Of a DNA stretch of 64,000 bases, positions 35,221 to 45,535 are shown piece after piece (the first letter of the stretch is position 1; every line of letters starts with the position of its first letter). The translations under genes were made by a program, and so were the position numbers. The notes under the pieces are model-generated. The model had not been told where the DNA came from, did not search any database, and saw only the letters and a list, made by a program, of their open reading frames with translations. The DNA is from Chitinophagaceae bacterium (GTDB lineage Bacteria; Bacteroidota; Bacteroidia; Chitinophagales; Chitinophagaceae). The stretch is taken from contig JADKKA010000022.1 in assembly GCA_016720745.1 (NCBI GenBank), forward strand, positions 1,054,001 through 1,118,000, written 5' to 3'.

Positions 35221-36807
35221 TCACTCCAGTTTCCCTGCCTTTTTGGTTAATTCGAAAAACTTGTCCAGCCTGGCACCAAGTGCCTCCTCAAAAGCCGCCT
35301 TCATATCCCCGGGGCCGGGATGCTTTAGTTTCCATTTGGCAAAATAGGTCTGTACCGCCTTATCCACCTGTTCCTGACTGGTGGCTGTTTCGAGCAGGTA
35401 CATCCAGAGTGCTGTCTTCACATAGGAAACAAGTCCGTATTCATCGCTGTTGGGATACTGGTCAGCCGGAATGTCCATGGGTGATTCCATTGGGAGGTTT
35501 TTAGCGATCACATCATAAACGACCCGCTGAAATTCGGGGGCAGATAGTTTTTTTACATCCTCCGGAATGGCATCTCCAAAAATGGAATTGGCCCTGTATT
35601 TCTCTGCTTCATACCGGAATTGGTAGTAGGTGTTCAGCCCTTCGTCCATCCAGGTATGTTTTCTTTCATTGCTGCCCAGCATACACATGAACCAGTTATG
35701 TCCCACTTCATGAACAATCACTGAAGCCAGGGTGGATTCTTTGGCATCGGGGCTGGTGATCAGGGTAATCATGGGGTATTCCATTCCACCACTTGAGTTA
35801 TTGGCCGGGCCTTCCACAGCCTGCACCACAGGATACACATAATCGCCAATCCGGCTGCTGTAATATTGTACACCTTCCTTTACGAAGTCGATACTTTTAT
35901 TCCATATGGTTCCTTTATTATTATGGTAATAAGAAAACACATCAATGATTTTTCCACCGGGCAAACGGGTTGTATCATACTGAATCACAAAATTCCGGTC
36001 GGCAAACCAGGCGAAGTCTGGTACCTGTTCAGCGAGATACCGCAGGGTTTTGGTGCTGTTGCCCGTAGTTGGCTGGTAGAGGGTTCTTTTGCCTGTCCGA
36101 TCAGCTGTATTGGCGGCACCTGCTTTTTTATATGCCTGCAGCTCATCGGCATTTTGTAAGGTTCCGGTAGCGCCCAGCACAAAACCTGCGGGTAGGGTAA
36201 TACTCACATCAAAACTGGCATACTCGCTGTAGAACTCTCCCATATCCAGGTAAGGGATCGGATGCCAGCCATCTTTATCAAATACGGCGGGCTTGGGATA
36301 CCATTGACAGGCCATAAACTCACCATCTGCATAACCTGAACGGGAAAAATAAGGCGGCAATTTGACCGTAAAAGGGGTGCTGATAACAACGGAGTCACCC
36401 GGAGCCAGAGGTTTGTTGAGCATCAGTTTTACCACATCCACATAATCCGGATTAGGATGGGGTTCGGTGACGGCCGGACTTCCATTGACAGTAAAAGAAA
36501 GTCCTTCAATGGAACCTTTCCCATAGTTCTCCATTTTTTTAGAACGGGAAGAATCCGATTTGATTTGCCGGATCAATGCTGTTTGATCATTACTATACGC
36601 ATTGGGCCAGAGATGAAACCAGATAAATGGCAAAGTGGTAGGAGAATTATTTTTATAGACAATCGTTTCACTGGCCCGGATGGACTGATCAGCTTCGGAC
36701 AATTCTGCTTTAATAGTATAGCGAAGATCCTGTTGCCAGTAACCTGACTGTGCAGACGCAGACCCACAAAAAAGCATCAAGATAAAAAGGTGGAAAGCAA
36801 CTCTCAT
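35221..36807 (-). CDS. exported M1-family aminopeptidase-like protein
   Basis: The start is set at 36807 (MRVAFHLFILMLFCGSASAQ), a signal peptide; the longer frame to 36915 adds a poorly conserved stretch. The zinc site is complete: HEVGHNW at about 366-372 and the third ligand in WMDEGLNTYYQFRYE. The substrate-binding region includes GGMEYPMITL, the counterpart of the M1 GxMEN motif. M1 enzymes trim N-terminal residues from peptides; here the enzyme acts outside the cytoplasm. It is 528 residues, shorter than many M1 proteins, as it lacks a long C-terminal helical domain. Confidence 0.92.
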   Translation of the reverse strand: MRVAFHLFILMLFCGSASAQSGYWQQDLRYTIKAELSEADQSIRASETIVYKNNSPTTLPFIWFHLWPNAYSNDQTALIRQIKSDSSRSKKMENYGKGSIEGLSFTVNGSPAVTEPHPNPDYVDVVKLMLNKPLAPGDSVVISTPFTVKLPPYFSRSGYADGEFMACQWYPKPAVFDKDGWHPIPYLDMGEFYSEYASFDVSITLPAGFVLGATGTLQNADELQAYKKAGAANTADRTGKRTLYQPTTGNSTKTLRYLAEQVPDFAWFADRNFVIQYDTTRLPGGKIIDVFSYYHNNKGTIWNKSIDFVKEGVQYYSSRIGDYVYPVVQAVEGPANNSSGGMEYPMITLITSPDAKESTLASVIVHEVGHNWFMCMLGSNERKHTWMDEGLNTYYQFRYEAEKYRANSIFGDAIPEDVKKLSAPEFQRVVYDVIAKNLPMESPMDIPADQYPNSDEYGLVSYVKTALWMYLLETATSQEQVDKAVQTYFAKWKLKHPGPGDMKAAFEEALGARLDKFFELTKKAGKLE

Positions 36808-37046
36808 TGAATAAATTTCCAATGAAAATAACATAATTAAAAAATATACGCAAACGATTGCCAGCGCAGCTCTTTTTATAAAAAGAAGAATGATTTCTCC
36901 TATGTGGATGAGCAATCTATTCCCCGGAATCAGTCGTAAATTATATTATTAACTGCTTAGGTGTTAACCCTTAGAATGTAAAAACAGCTTTCTTCAGGCT
37001 TCTCTAAATTTTTAATTTCCGATAAGAAACAAACCCCATCATTCGT

Positions 37047-40000
37047 ATGAAGCAACTTGCCACCATTCTTTTACTATTGACATCTTCCATCCTTAGTGCG
37101 CAAACCAATTTAATCAGTTATGGAACTAACTGGAAATACCTTGATAATGGCAGCAACCAGGGCACAGCCTGGAGGACAGTTGCCTTTAATGATGCCAGCT
37201 GGAAAACAGGAAATGCACAACTCGGTTATGGTGATGGTGACGAAACAACGGTGGTAAGCTTTGGTCCTAATGCCAGTCAGAAGTATATCACCACATATTT
37301 CAGAAAAACAATTACGGTTACTAATCCGGCCAGTTTTACCGGAGTTACTTTAAACATCAGAAGAGATGACGGGGCCGTTGTTTACATTAATGGAACAGAG
37401 CGATTCCGGACAAATATGCCTACGGGTTCCATTAGTTCAACTACCCGGGCGAGTACAGATGCTGCGGATGATGGAAATACTCCGCAAACCGTTAACCTGG
37501 CCAGAACCGTATTAGCAACAGGTACCAATGTGATTGCGGTTGAAATTCACCAGGTGAACCGGACCAGTTCGGATATATCCTTTGATTTGCAACTTATCGG
37601 TAATGGAGATGTCACTGCTCCTCTGGCTATAGGTTTTACACCGGCCGATAATTCATCAAGTGTCGCAGCCGGGGCCGGATTAAGTATTACATTCAATGAA
37701 GCGATCCAAAAAGGTACAGGGAATATCCTTATCAGGGAAAATGGAATTATTAGTCAGACTATACCGGTAAGTGCTGCTTCGGTTACTGTCAATGGTTCTG
37801 TGGCAACAATCGATCCATCCGATTTTACACCCGGTGCAGCCGTGAATATTGAAATGGCCGCTGGTGTATTCAGGGATCTGACCGGTAACAATTATGCCGG
37901 CATCAGCAACACCAGCACCTGGAATTTCAGTATTGTTAACCCTGACCTGATACCGCCCACGGCCATCTCCTTTTCTCCTGTGGATAATGCTTCGAATATT
38001 GCGGTGAATCAGCCATTGCAAATCACTTTTAGCGAGCCGGTTACCAAAGGAAGCGGATTCATCCTGATCAAAGAAAATGCCGTGATCACACAAAGCATCG
38101 ATATCAGTACGGCAGCTGTAACGATCAATGGAAATACCGCAACCATCATCCCTGCACAATTCAGCCAGGGAGCTTTGGTGAATATTGAAATGGCCGCTGG
38201 TGTTTTCACAGATACCGCGGGAAATAATTACGCAGGAATCAATGATACCAGCAGCTGGAATTTCAGTATCATCCCCCCTGACCTGATCGCTCCAACCGTT
38301 TTATCTTTCTCTCCAACCGACAATGCAGTGAATATCCTGCCGAATCAACCATTGCAGTTGTTATTCAGTGAACCTGTGATAAAAGGTAACGGGCAAATCA
38401 TCATCAGAGAAAATGCAATCATTACCCAAAGCTTTGATGTGAGTTCGGCAGCAGTAACGGTGAATGGAAATTCTGTCAGTATTATTCCTGCACCTTTCAG
38501 TCAGGGTAGTAATGTCAATATTGAAATGGTATCCGGAGTTTTCACAGATACGGCAGGTAATCATTATGCAGGAATCAGCGATACAACGAGTTGGAATTTC
38601 AATACCATCCCTGCCGATCTTACAGCGCCAACCCTGGTCTCCGTATTCCCTGCAGATGATGCCATAGATATACCTCAGAACCAAATCCTGGTGATTCAAT
38701 TCAGTGAACCGGTAGTAAAAGGAACCGGAACTATCCTGATTCGTGAAGCCGGACAGATTACCCAAACCATTAATATCACTTCTGCTGCTGTAACAGTAGC
38801 CGGTAATTTAGTAACCATTGATCCGGCTGATTTCAACTATAGTGCAGCAGTGAATATTGAAATCAGTACCGGTGCATTAGTGGATACGGCAGGGAATGCT
38901 TATAGCGGTATCCTGGTACCTGATACCTGGAATTTTACAATTGTAAGCGCTCCACAGGGACCACAAACACTGATTGCTTATGGCAGCTCCTGGAGATATT
39001 TAGATGATGGCAGTAACCAGGGTACGGCCTGGACTGGCAGTGGTTATAACGATGCGGGCTGGGCCACAGGTAATGCCCAACTGGGTTATGGTGATGGTGA
39101 TGAGGCAACCATTGTGAATTTTGGTCCGGATGCCAATGCCAAGTTTATCACCACCTATTTCCGGAAATCAATCAATGTTTCCAGTCCGCAAGCTTTTTCT
39201 TCGATCAACGGATCTGTAAAAAGAGATGATGGTGTTGTGATTTATGTAAATGGAGTAGAAGTGTACCGCAATAATATGCCGGCTGGTACTGTCACCAATA
39301 CTACGCTGGCCAGTACGGCCGCCAGTGATGACGGAAACACGGCATTGGATTTCACCATCAGCACCTCTGCTTTTGTCAGTGGCAACAATATCATCGCTGT
39401 AGAGATGCATCAAAATGCAGGTACCAGTTCTGATCTCAGTTTTGATTTGCAGTTGATTGGGGCGATAGACCTTACCCCTCCAACTGTATTGAGCTTCTCC
39501 CCTGCTGATAACAGTGTCAATATTCCAGTCGGTCAATCCCTGGTCATTAATTTTGACGAGCCTGTGCAAAAAGGAACCGGGAATATCATTATCAGGGAGG
39601 CCGGAAATATTACCCAAACCATCAATGTAAATAATGCCGCGGTAACCATTAATGGAAATACAGTAACCATTGACCCCACTGATTTCGCAAACAATGCCAT
39701 AGTAAATATTGAGATGGCGGCTGGTGTAATTGAAGATCTGGCAGGGAATGATTATGCTGGCATTACTGCAGCCACTGACTGGAATTTCACCACACAGGAT
39801 ATTGTACAGGGCCCGCAAACCTTTATCAGTTTTGGCAGTTCCTGGAAATACCTTGATAACGGCACCAATCAGGGCACCGCCTGGAGGGCAACCAATTTCA
39901 ATGATGCAGCCTGGGCCAGCGGCAATGCCCAATTGGGCTATGGCGATGGTGATGAAGCGACAATTGTAAGCTTTGGTCCTAATGCCAATTCAAAATACAT

Positions 40001-42071
40001 TACCACTTATTTCAGGAAGGCAATTACTATCAGCAATCCTTTGGCTTTTGCTTCCTTCAGTGGCAGTATAAAAAGAGATGACGGCGTTGTGATTTATGTC
40101 AATGGCGTTGAAGTATATCGCAATAATATGCCTGCGGGAACTATTTCAAGTTCAACACTTGCATCAACTGCAGCCAGTGATGATGGCAATACGGCTCAGA
40201 ATTTTACCATCAGCAATACCGCTTTTGTCAGCGGCAACAATGTAGTTGCCGTAGAAATGCACCAGAATGCGGCGAACAGCAGTGATCTCAGTTTCGATCT
40301 TCAGTTGATTGGTACGGTACCCGGCGCTGCCCTGCTTACCAGAGGGCCTTATCTGAACATGGGCAATGCCACAGCTGTAACCATCCGCTGGAGAACTGAT
40401 GCGGCCACCAATAGCCGGGTTGAACTGGGAACCAGTTTTGGCAATTACCCGATTGTGGTGAATGATGCGGCCTCTGTAACAGAACATGAAGTAAGGGTAA
40501 CGGGTCTCACAGCCGACACCAAATACTATTATCGTTTTGGCAGTTCTGCTCAGGTGTTGCAGGCAGGTACCGATAACTATTTTACCACACAGCCCCCGGC
40601 CAATACCACCCGTAAAATGCGATTTGCTGCCTTCGGCGATTGCGGAAGAAATGATAATAGTTTTCAGTCAGGTTCATTAAGTGCTTATCTGAATTTTGTG
40701 GGTAGTAACCCGGCCGAAGCCATGTTATTACTCGGTGATAATGCCTATGAAAATGGAACTGACCTGGAATACCAGTCGAATTATTTCAATGCATATAGCA
40801 GTAATATCTTAAAGAATCATCAACTCTTCCCGGCACCGGGCAATCATGATTATGCCAATACCGCTGCCCGGCAGGATGATCATAATGTGCCTTACTATTC
40901 TATTTTTACCAATCCGGCCAATGGGCAAAGTGGAGGGCTGGCATCCGGTACAGAAGCTTATTATTCCTGGGACTGGGGGAATGTACACTTCCTCTCTCTC
41001 GATTCATATGGTGAAGAGAATGGTGGCACCACCCGTTTGTATGATACCCTGGGAGCCCAGGCTGTATGGGTGAAGCAGGACCTGGCCGCCAATACCAAAC
41101 CCTGGGTGGTGGCATACTGGCATCACCCCCCTTACACAATGGGCAGCCATAATTCAGACACAGAAACAGAACTGATCAATATGCGGCAGAATTTTATCCG
41201 CATTCTTGAACGCATGGGAGTTGACCTGGTGCTTTGCGGTCATAGCCATGATTATGAAAGATCATACCTGTTAAACGGACATTATGGTAATGAAGCTTCA
41301 TTTAATGTAAACACACATACCCTCAGTAATTCCAGTGGCAAATATGATGGCAGTGCTAATTCCTGTACCTATAAAACAGTGAATGGTCAAAACCATGGAT
41401 CGGTCTATGTGGTAGCTGGTTCAGCAGGTGCTGATGGTGGTGTACAGGCAGGCTATCCGCATAATGCCATGCCCTGGTCGGTGGATGATGGTGGCATGTT
41501 CTATTTTGAAGTGGAGGATAACCGGCTTGATGCCAAATTCATCCGCAGAACTGGTGTGATCAGTGACCAGTTTACCATCATGAAAAACGTGAACCGGAGC
41601 AATAACCTGACCATTAGTGCCGGCACTCCTACCGTTCTCACTGCCAGCTGGATTGGTAATTACAGCTGGAGTACCGGAGCAACCACCCGGAGCATTACTG
41701 TATCACCGCTGGTTACGACTACTTATACGGTTACAGATGGTTTGAATTGTATTACGGACAGCTACCAGGTAACTGTATCAGGAACGCTGACAAGAATAAA
41801 ATCCGAGGCAAAAGAAAATACCATTCAAAGCCCATTGTTCAGTATTCAACCCACATTGGCCAAAAGAGGTCAGGTCGTACAACTGCTTTCAACTGTGGCT
41901 TCACCGGTAGATGTGGTACTCACCGCAATGAGCGGACAACAGATCCGTAAATTCAGGTTTAGTGGCAATGGCAGGCTGGAAACAGACCAGCTTCAGGCGG
42001 GTGTGTACCTCTTGCAGATCAGTAATGGCAATGGTCAGCAGCACACTAAAAAAATAGTGATTACTGAATAA
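37047..42071 (+). CDS. large modular exported metallophosphatase with T9SS sorting domain
   Basis: The protein is 1674 residues. After the signal peptide (ending LSAQ) come three copies of a galactose-binding-like beta module at about 21-190, 636-808 and 924-1093; each opens with SYGTNWKYLDNGSNQGTAW or a close variant. Five SbsA-like Ig modules (TPADNS...ITFNEAIQKGTGNI type) start near 192, 303, 413, 522 and 810. A purple acid phosphatase N-terminal fibronectin-like domain follows (about 1096-1185). The calcineurin-type phosphoesterase follows, with metal motifs FGDCG near 1195, GDN near 1229, GNHD near 1265, HH near 1356 and GHSH near 1397. An Ig-like domain and a T9SS type A tail (residues about 1590-1674, ending KKIVITE) close it. 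It acts on the cell surface or outside the cell. Confidence 0.93.
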   Translation: MKQLATILLLLTSSILSAQTNLISYGTNWKYLDNGSNQGTAWRTVAFNDASWKTGNAQLGYGDGDETTVVSFGPNASQKYITTYFRKTITVTNPASFTGVTLNIRRDDGAVVYINGTERFRTNMPTGSISSTTRASTDAADDGNTPQTVNLARTVLATGTNVIAVEIHQVNRTSSDISFDLQLIGNGDVTAPLAIGFTPADNSSSVAAGAGLSITFNEAIQKGTGNILIRENGIISQTIPVSAASVTVNGSVATIDPSDFTPGAAVNIEMAAGVFRDLTGNNYAGISNTSTWNFSIVNPDLIPPTAISFSPVDNASNIAVNQPLQITFSEPVTKGSGFILIKENAVITQSIDISTAAVTINGNTATIIPAQFSQGALVNIEMAAGVFTDTAGNNYAGINDTSSWNFSIIPPDLIAPTVLSFSPTDNAVNILPNQPLQLLFSEPVIKGNGQIIIRENAIITQSFDVSSAAVTVNGNSVSIIPAPFSQGSNVNIEMVSGVFTDTAGNHYAGISDTTSWNFNTIPADLTAPTLVSVFPADDAIDIPQNQILVIQFSEPVVKGTGTILIREAGQITQTINITSAAVTVAGNLVTIDPADFNYSAAVNIEISTGALVDTAGNAYSGILVPDTWNFTIVSAPQGPQTLIAYGSSWRYLDDGSNQGTAWTGSGYNDAGWATGNAQLGYGDGDEATIVNFGPDANAKFITTYFRKSINVSSPQAFSSINGSVKRDDGVVIYVNGVEVYRNNMPAGTVTNTTLASTAASDDGNTALDFTISTSAFVSGNNIIAVEMHQNAGTSSDLSFDLQLIGAIDLTPPTVLSFSPADNSVNIPVGQSLVINFDEPVQKGTGNIIIREAGNITQTINVNNAAVTINGNTVTIDPTDFANNAIVNIEMAAGVIEDLAGNDYAGITAATDWNFTTQDIVQGPQTFISFGSSWKYLDNGTNQGTAWRATNFNDAAWASGNAQLGYGDGDEATIVSFGPNANSKYITTYFRKAITISNPLAFASFSGSIKRDDGVVIYVNGVEVYRNNMPAGTISSSTLASTAASDDGNTAQNFTISNTAFVSGNNVVAVEMHQNAANSSDLSFDLQLIGTVPGAALLTRGPYLNMGNATAVTIRWRTDAATNSRVELGTSFGNYPIVVNDAASVTEHEVRVTGLTADTKYYYRFGSSAQVLQAGTDNYFTTQPPANTTRKMRFAAFGDCGRNDNSFQSGSLSAYLNFVGSNPAEAMLLLGDNAYENGTDLEYQSNYFNAYSSNILKNHQLFPAPGNHDYANTAARQDDHNVPYYSIFTNPANGQSGGLASGTEAYYSWDWGNVHFLSLDSYGEENGGTTRLYDTLGAQAVWVKQDLAANTKPWVVAYWHHPPYTMGSHNSDTETELINMRQNFIRILERMGVDLVLCGHSHDYERSYLLNGHYGNEASFNVNTHTLSNSSGKYDGSANSCTYKTVNGQNHGSVYVVAGSAGADGGVQAGYPHNAMPWSVDDGGMFYFEVEDNRLDAKFIRRTGVISDQFTIMKNVNRSNNLTISAGTPTVLTASWIGNYSWSTGATTRSITVSPLVTTTYTVTDGLNCITDSYQVTVSGTLTRIKSEAKENTIQSPLFSIQPTLAKRGQVVQLLSTVASPVDVVLTAMSGQQIRKFRFSGNGRLETDQLQAGVYLLQISNGNGQQHTKKIVITE

Positions 42072-42077
42072 ACCAGG

Positions 42078-42114
42078 CCGGCAGGTACTTCACTATGGTA
42101 AAGCTACCTGCCGG
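42078..42114 (+). terminator. weak terminator-like hairpin after phosphatase gene
   Basis: The ten-base stem CCGGCAGGTA/TACCTGCCGG with a 17-base loop is followed by TTATAAAAC. The T run is poor, so termination strength is uncertain. Confidence 0.5.
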
Positions 42115-42271
42115 TTATAAAACAGCTTCTCTTTCTGTTAAGGGTGATACCGGCAGCAGTGCCTGCCTTATCTTTACACTTAAACAAACCCTGCACTGAC
42201 AGGATGGATCGTTGATACCTGCACCGGATTCCGGACAGTCATTCACCAACCGGATCAGTTGCCCATCAGGT

Positions 42272-44104
42272 ATGCACCCCCGAATAAAACAATTACTGGA
42301 TTGTACAGCACTGGAAGAAAAAGAACAGGCCAATAAATACCGGCTTGACCAGGCACATACGCTCAAACAACTTAAGGCAGAAGGACTGGCCCTGCACCCC
42401 CTGATCATTACACGTAAAAGTTTTGGCTATGCTGATTATCCTGAAATCAGTTTCAGGCTCCCCTACCCGCCGGAAAACAACCTGTTCAGGGATGGTGCAG
42501 CGATTGAGTGTTTTATAGCAGGAGAAGATCCTGTAAAAGCAGTATTGCTGAGCTTAGATGGCACTAAAGGAGAATTCAGATTATTTGCGCCTGATTTTCC
42601 GGACTGGATCGAAGACAATGGCGTTGGGATCAAACTTGCACCTGATACCCGTACTACCGGCATTATGAAAAACGGGCTGAATGCCATTGAACAAAATAAA
42701 AATCTCTTTCGTTTATTTGAAACATTGCACGGAGATACTGCCGCAACAAACCAGGTTCCTCAACCAGTAGCTGTAGATAATAATGTACCCATTGATCCTG
42801 CTCTGAATCAAAGTCAACAGGAGGCAGTGAAGGCCATTTTGGTAAATGAATCTATTTGTATTGTGCATGGTCCGCCCGGTACCGGCAAAACCACCACCCT
42901 GGTCGAAGCCATTGTACAACTGGTGAAGCAGCATGAAAAAGTGCTGGTATCCGCACCGAGTAATACTGCCGTTGATCATATTGCCAGGGGTTTGATTAAG
43001 AAAGGGATCCGTTTACTGCGGGTCGGAAACAGCAGTAAAGCCGATGTGGATTTATTTCCTCATACACCGGAGGGAAAAATGGCCAACAGTAAAATTCAGC
43101 AGGAAATTAAGCAGCTCAGAATCAGGGCAGAAGAATTTCGCCGGATGGCCCTGAAGTATAAAAGAAGTTTTGGCAAAGCCGAAAGAGAGCAGCGGAATCT
43201 CTTGTTCAAAGAAGTAAGGTCCATCCGTGATGAAATCCGGAAAATACAGGACTATGAGGAAGAAAAAATGATGACTGATGCCGATGTAATTGCGGGAACA
43301 CCTATTGGATTATATGATGCCGGGTTAAAAGGTAAAAAATTTCAAACACTAATCATCGATGAAGCAGGACAATGTATTGAACCCCTGGCCTGGTGTATTT
43401 TTCCGCTGGCAGAAAAAATAGTACTGGCCGGAGATCATTTGCAATTACCTCCTACTGTACTCAGTCAGGAAGCTATGGCATTGGGCTTGAACCGATCCAT
43501 CCTTGAAACCGCGGTCAGCACAGTCCCTGCCGTTTATTTACTCGACACACAATACCGGATGCGTGCTTCTATTGCCGGTTTCAGCAGTCACTATTTTTAT
43601 AAAGGGAAATTGCAAACAGCCGCTTCCCTGCTGGAACAATCAGGTGAACTGGTATTCATTGATACAGCTGGCACCGGGTTTGAAGAAATACATGGTCCTG
43701 ATGGCATGAGCCTCCAAAATGAAGGCGAGCTGCAATTGATCCGGCAATTATTGGAAATTGAAAATTTTGAACCAGCACAAACAGCCATTATTTCTCCTTA
43801 TTCAGGACAGGTATCTGCCGCAAGGGCCCAATTACCAGAAGGACTCCGGATCAGTACGATTGATAGTTTTCAGGGGCAGGAAAAAGAAAACATCATTCTT
43901 TCTCTGGTGAGAAGTAATGATGAATGTGAAATCGGGTTCCTGAAAGATTACCGGCGGATGAATGTGGCCATTACCCGTGCTAAAGAAAAACTGATTGTTA
44001 TTGGCGACAGTGCCACCATTGGTGCCGATCCGTTTTACCGGGCCTTTCTGGAATATACAGAGCAGTACGGTGTTTACCGTACTGCCTGGGAATTCAATAC
44101 CTGA
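42272..44104 (+). CDS. SF1 helicase, UPF1/IGHMBP2-like AAA protein
   Basis: The start is taken at ATG 42272 (MHPRIKQLLDCTALEEKEQ); the frame from 42212 gains 20 residues without family character. Superfamily 1 motifs: I, HGPPGTGKTTTLVEAI; II, LIIDEAGQCIEP; III, LAGDHLQLPPTVL; IV-like, LDTQYRMRASI; V, STIDSFQGQEKENIILSLVRSN; VI, MNVAITRAKEKLIVIGD. The N-terminal 170 residues are the 1B-type beta-barrel region found in UPF1/IGHMBP2 relatives. It is probably a 5'-3' DNA or RNA translocase; substrate preference is unknown. It stands alone, tail-to-tail with the next gene (4-base gap). Confidence 0.94.
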   Translation: MHPRIKQLLDCTALEEKEQANKYRLDQAHTLKQLKAEGLALHPLIITRKSFGYADYPEISFRLPYPPENNLFRDGAAIECFIAGEDPVKAVLLSLDGTKGEFRLFAPDFPDWIEDNGVGIKLAPDTRTTGIMKNGLNAIEQNKNLFRLFETLHGDTAATNQVPQPVAVDNNVPIDPALNQSQQEAVKAILVNESICIVHGPPGTGKTTTLVEAIVQLVKQHEKVLVSAPSNTAVDHIARGLIKKGIRLLRVGNSSKADVDLFPHTPEGKMANSKIQQEIKQLRIRAEEFRRMALKYKRSFGKAEREQRNLLFKEVRSIRDEIRKIQDYEEEKMMTDADVIAGTPIGLYDAGLKGKKFQTLIIDEAGQCIEPLAWCIFPLAEKIVLAGDHLQLPPTVLSQEAMALGLNRSILETAVSTVPAVYLLDTQYRMRASIAGFSSHYFYKGKLQTAASLLEQSGELVFIDTAGTGFEEIHGPDGMSLQNEGELQLIRQLLEIENFEPAQTAIISPYSGQVSAARAQLPEGLRISTIDSFQGQEKENIILSLVRSNDECEIGFLKDYRRMNVAITRAKEKLIVIGDSATIGADPFYRAFLEYTEQYGVYRTAWEFNT

Positions 44105-44108
44105 TTGG

Positions 44109-45428
44109 TTATTTCAGTGCTTTGAGTAATAAACGGGTGCCCTCGTCCAATGCTTTGCCGGCAGCATCATCGGCCTTACCCTCATATTTTCCGCCGGGGT
44201 TTTGTTCGGAGCGAAGGGAGCCGTCTGACAAATTAGTCAATACCATTTTAGCCTCCACATTAAAGGAAACCGCTGCATTAGGGTCTGTATTTTTAATGGC
44301 TTTGAGTAATCCACCTACTTTACTGGCCTGTTTCATTTTTAATATTTCTGTGGTCAGCAGCAGGTCACAGCTTTTTGATTTAGCATCCTCTGCTGAACTC
44401 ACTGCCACCGCTTCCACATTCGATGCACTAAAGCTACCCACCATATGTTCCTGTAAAACGGGGGGCTGGAGCTGGGCATCTGTTTTAGGTTCCAGGATAC
44501 CCACCCTTAAAACACCTGCTTTCTTTTCACCGGGATCAGTGGTGATACCATTGTTTTCGTTTTTATATTTTTCTGTTACCCCTTTCATCATTCCGCTCAT
44601 ATCAAATTTATCCTGTAACTCATCAATGGATGCTGCCAGTGTATAGCCCGGAGGAATTTCAAACAGCATGGAATCCTGTTTACCGGTAATCAGTTCAATG
44701 GTTTCCAGATCGGTTACAAACTCAGAAGTGCTGGTCTGTCCGCCCATGATCATGGTTCTTTTTTCAATCAGAGGGAAACCCAATTTGCCTTTTCCGGAAC
44801 GGCGGGTCACAAAGCGATCCATACAGTCAGGTTTCTGGTAGCCCCCATTTTGGCTTTGCGTGGGTTTATACCGGATGGGGCAGTTGAAATCAGGGAGATC
44901 GATATACCATCCATCTGTTTTGATCACCATGCTATCCTTCATCATACAGGCATCAGCAGAGGGTTTCATTTTCTGTGTGGTCCAGAGATGACGGGCCGTA
45001 AAACCATGCATTTTCTTGCGTTCACCCGTATCTGTGATATTATAGTAGTTATAAATGATTCCTCCTTTTTTAGTGGTAACCGGTGTTGTCTTGGGCTTCG
45101 TAACCGGCTTGGCATCTTCATCAATTACTTCTTCATTATCGTTCGCAAAGGGTTCAAGAAAATATAATTTCTTTTTCGTATTGAGTGTAACCATTCTTTG
45201 TTTGTCACACTGTTCTATGGTGACCACATTATTTTCCTGTCCCATATAGCCACTGTTCTCTGTTCTCTTACGCATGGGCTTTACGTAAATAACAGACTCC
45301 TGTTTCATCCCCATCATGCTGGTGGATTGTCTGAGTTTGTAATGTTGCTGGGCAGCGCTGTCGGTACTGCAGCAGATTGCGGCCAGTGCAACGGCAATGG
45401 TCAGGAAGATTTGGGTGTGTGATTTCAT
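44109..45428 (-). CDS. hypothetical exported protein (DUF4412-like N-terminal region)
   Basis: The 439-residue protein has a signal peptide ending STDSAAQQ. The N-terminal half resembles DUF4412-type exported proteins in its methionine-rich and MxGM...ENNVVTIEQCDKQRMVTLNT pattern. A Thr/Lys/Pro-rich linker (VTKPKTTPVTTKKGG) follows, then IYNYYNITDTGERKKMHGFTARHLW. The C-terminal part (AVAVSSAEDAKSKSCDLLLTTEILKMKQASKV) resembles regions that read a periplasmic or surface state in uncharacterised proteins. Function is unknown. Confidence 0.75.
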   Translation of the reverse strand: MKSHTQIFLTIAVALAAICCSTDSAAQQHYKLRQSTSMMGMKQESVIYVKPMRKRTENSGYMGQENNVVTIEQCDKQRMVTLNTKKKLYFLEPFANDNEEVIDEDAKPVTKPKTTPVTTKKGGIIYNYYNITDTGERKKMHGFTARHLWTTQKMKPSADACMMKDSMVIKTDGWYIDLPDFNCPIRYKPTQSQNGGYQKPDCMDRFVTRRSGKGKLGFPLIEKRTMIMGGQTSTSEFVTDLETIELITGKQDSMLFEIPPGYTLAASIDELQDKFDMSGMMKGVTEKYKNENNGITTDPGEKKAGVLRVGILEPKTDAQLQPPVLQEHMVGSFSASNVEAVAVSSAEDAKSKSCDLLLTTEILKMKQASKVGGLLKAIKNTDPNAAVSFNVEAKMVLTNLSDGSLRSEQNPGGKYEGKADDAAGKALDEGTRLLLKALK

Positions 45429-45535
45429 ATTTGAGGTTTATAAGTCAAAAATAGACAGAATCTATAAGTGAAGGGTTGCCTTTGGTTGAATCGTGTATTT
45501 TATTTCATGAACTGTGCAGTTTGTCACTTTTTGCT

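Noticed and set aside
39168..39932. 254-codon minus-strand frame inside the 1674-residue phosphatase
   Set aside because: It is the reverse complement of repeated modules with the same spacing; coding evidence supports the plus strand.
44122..44646. 174-codon plus-strand frame across the DUF4412-like gene
   Set aside because: It is a shadow of the minus-strand gene, with no start context and Ser/Leu-rich composition typical of reverse frames.
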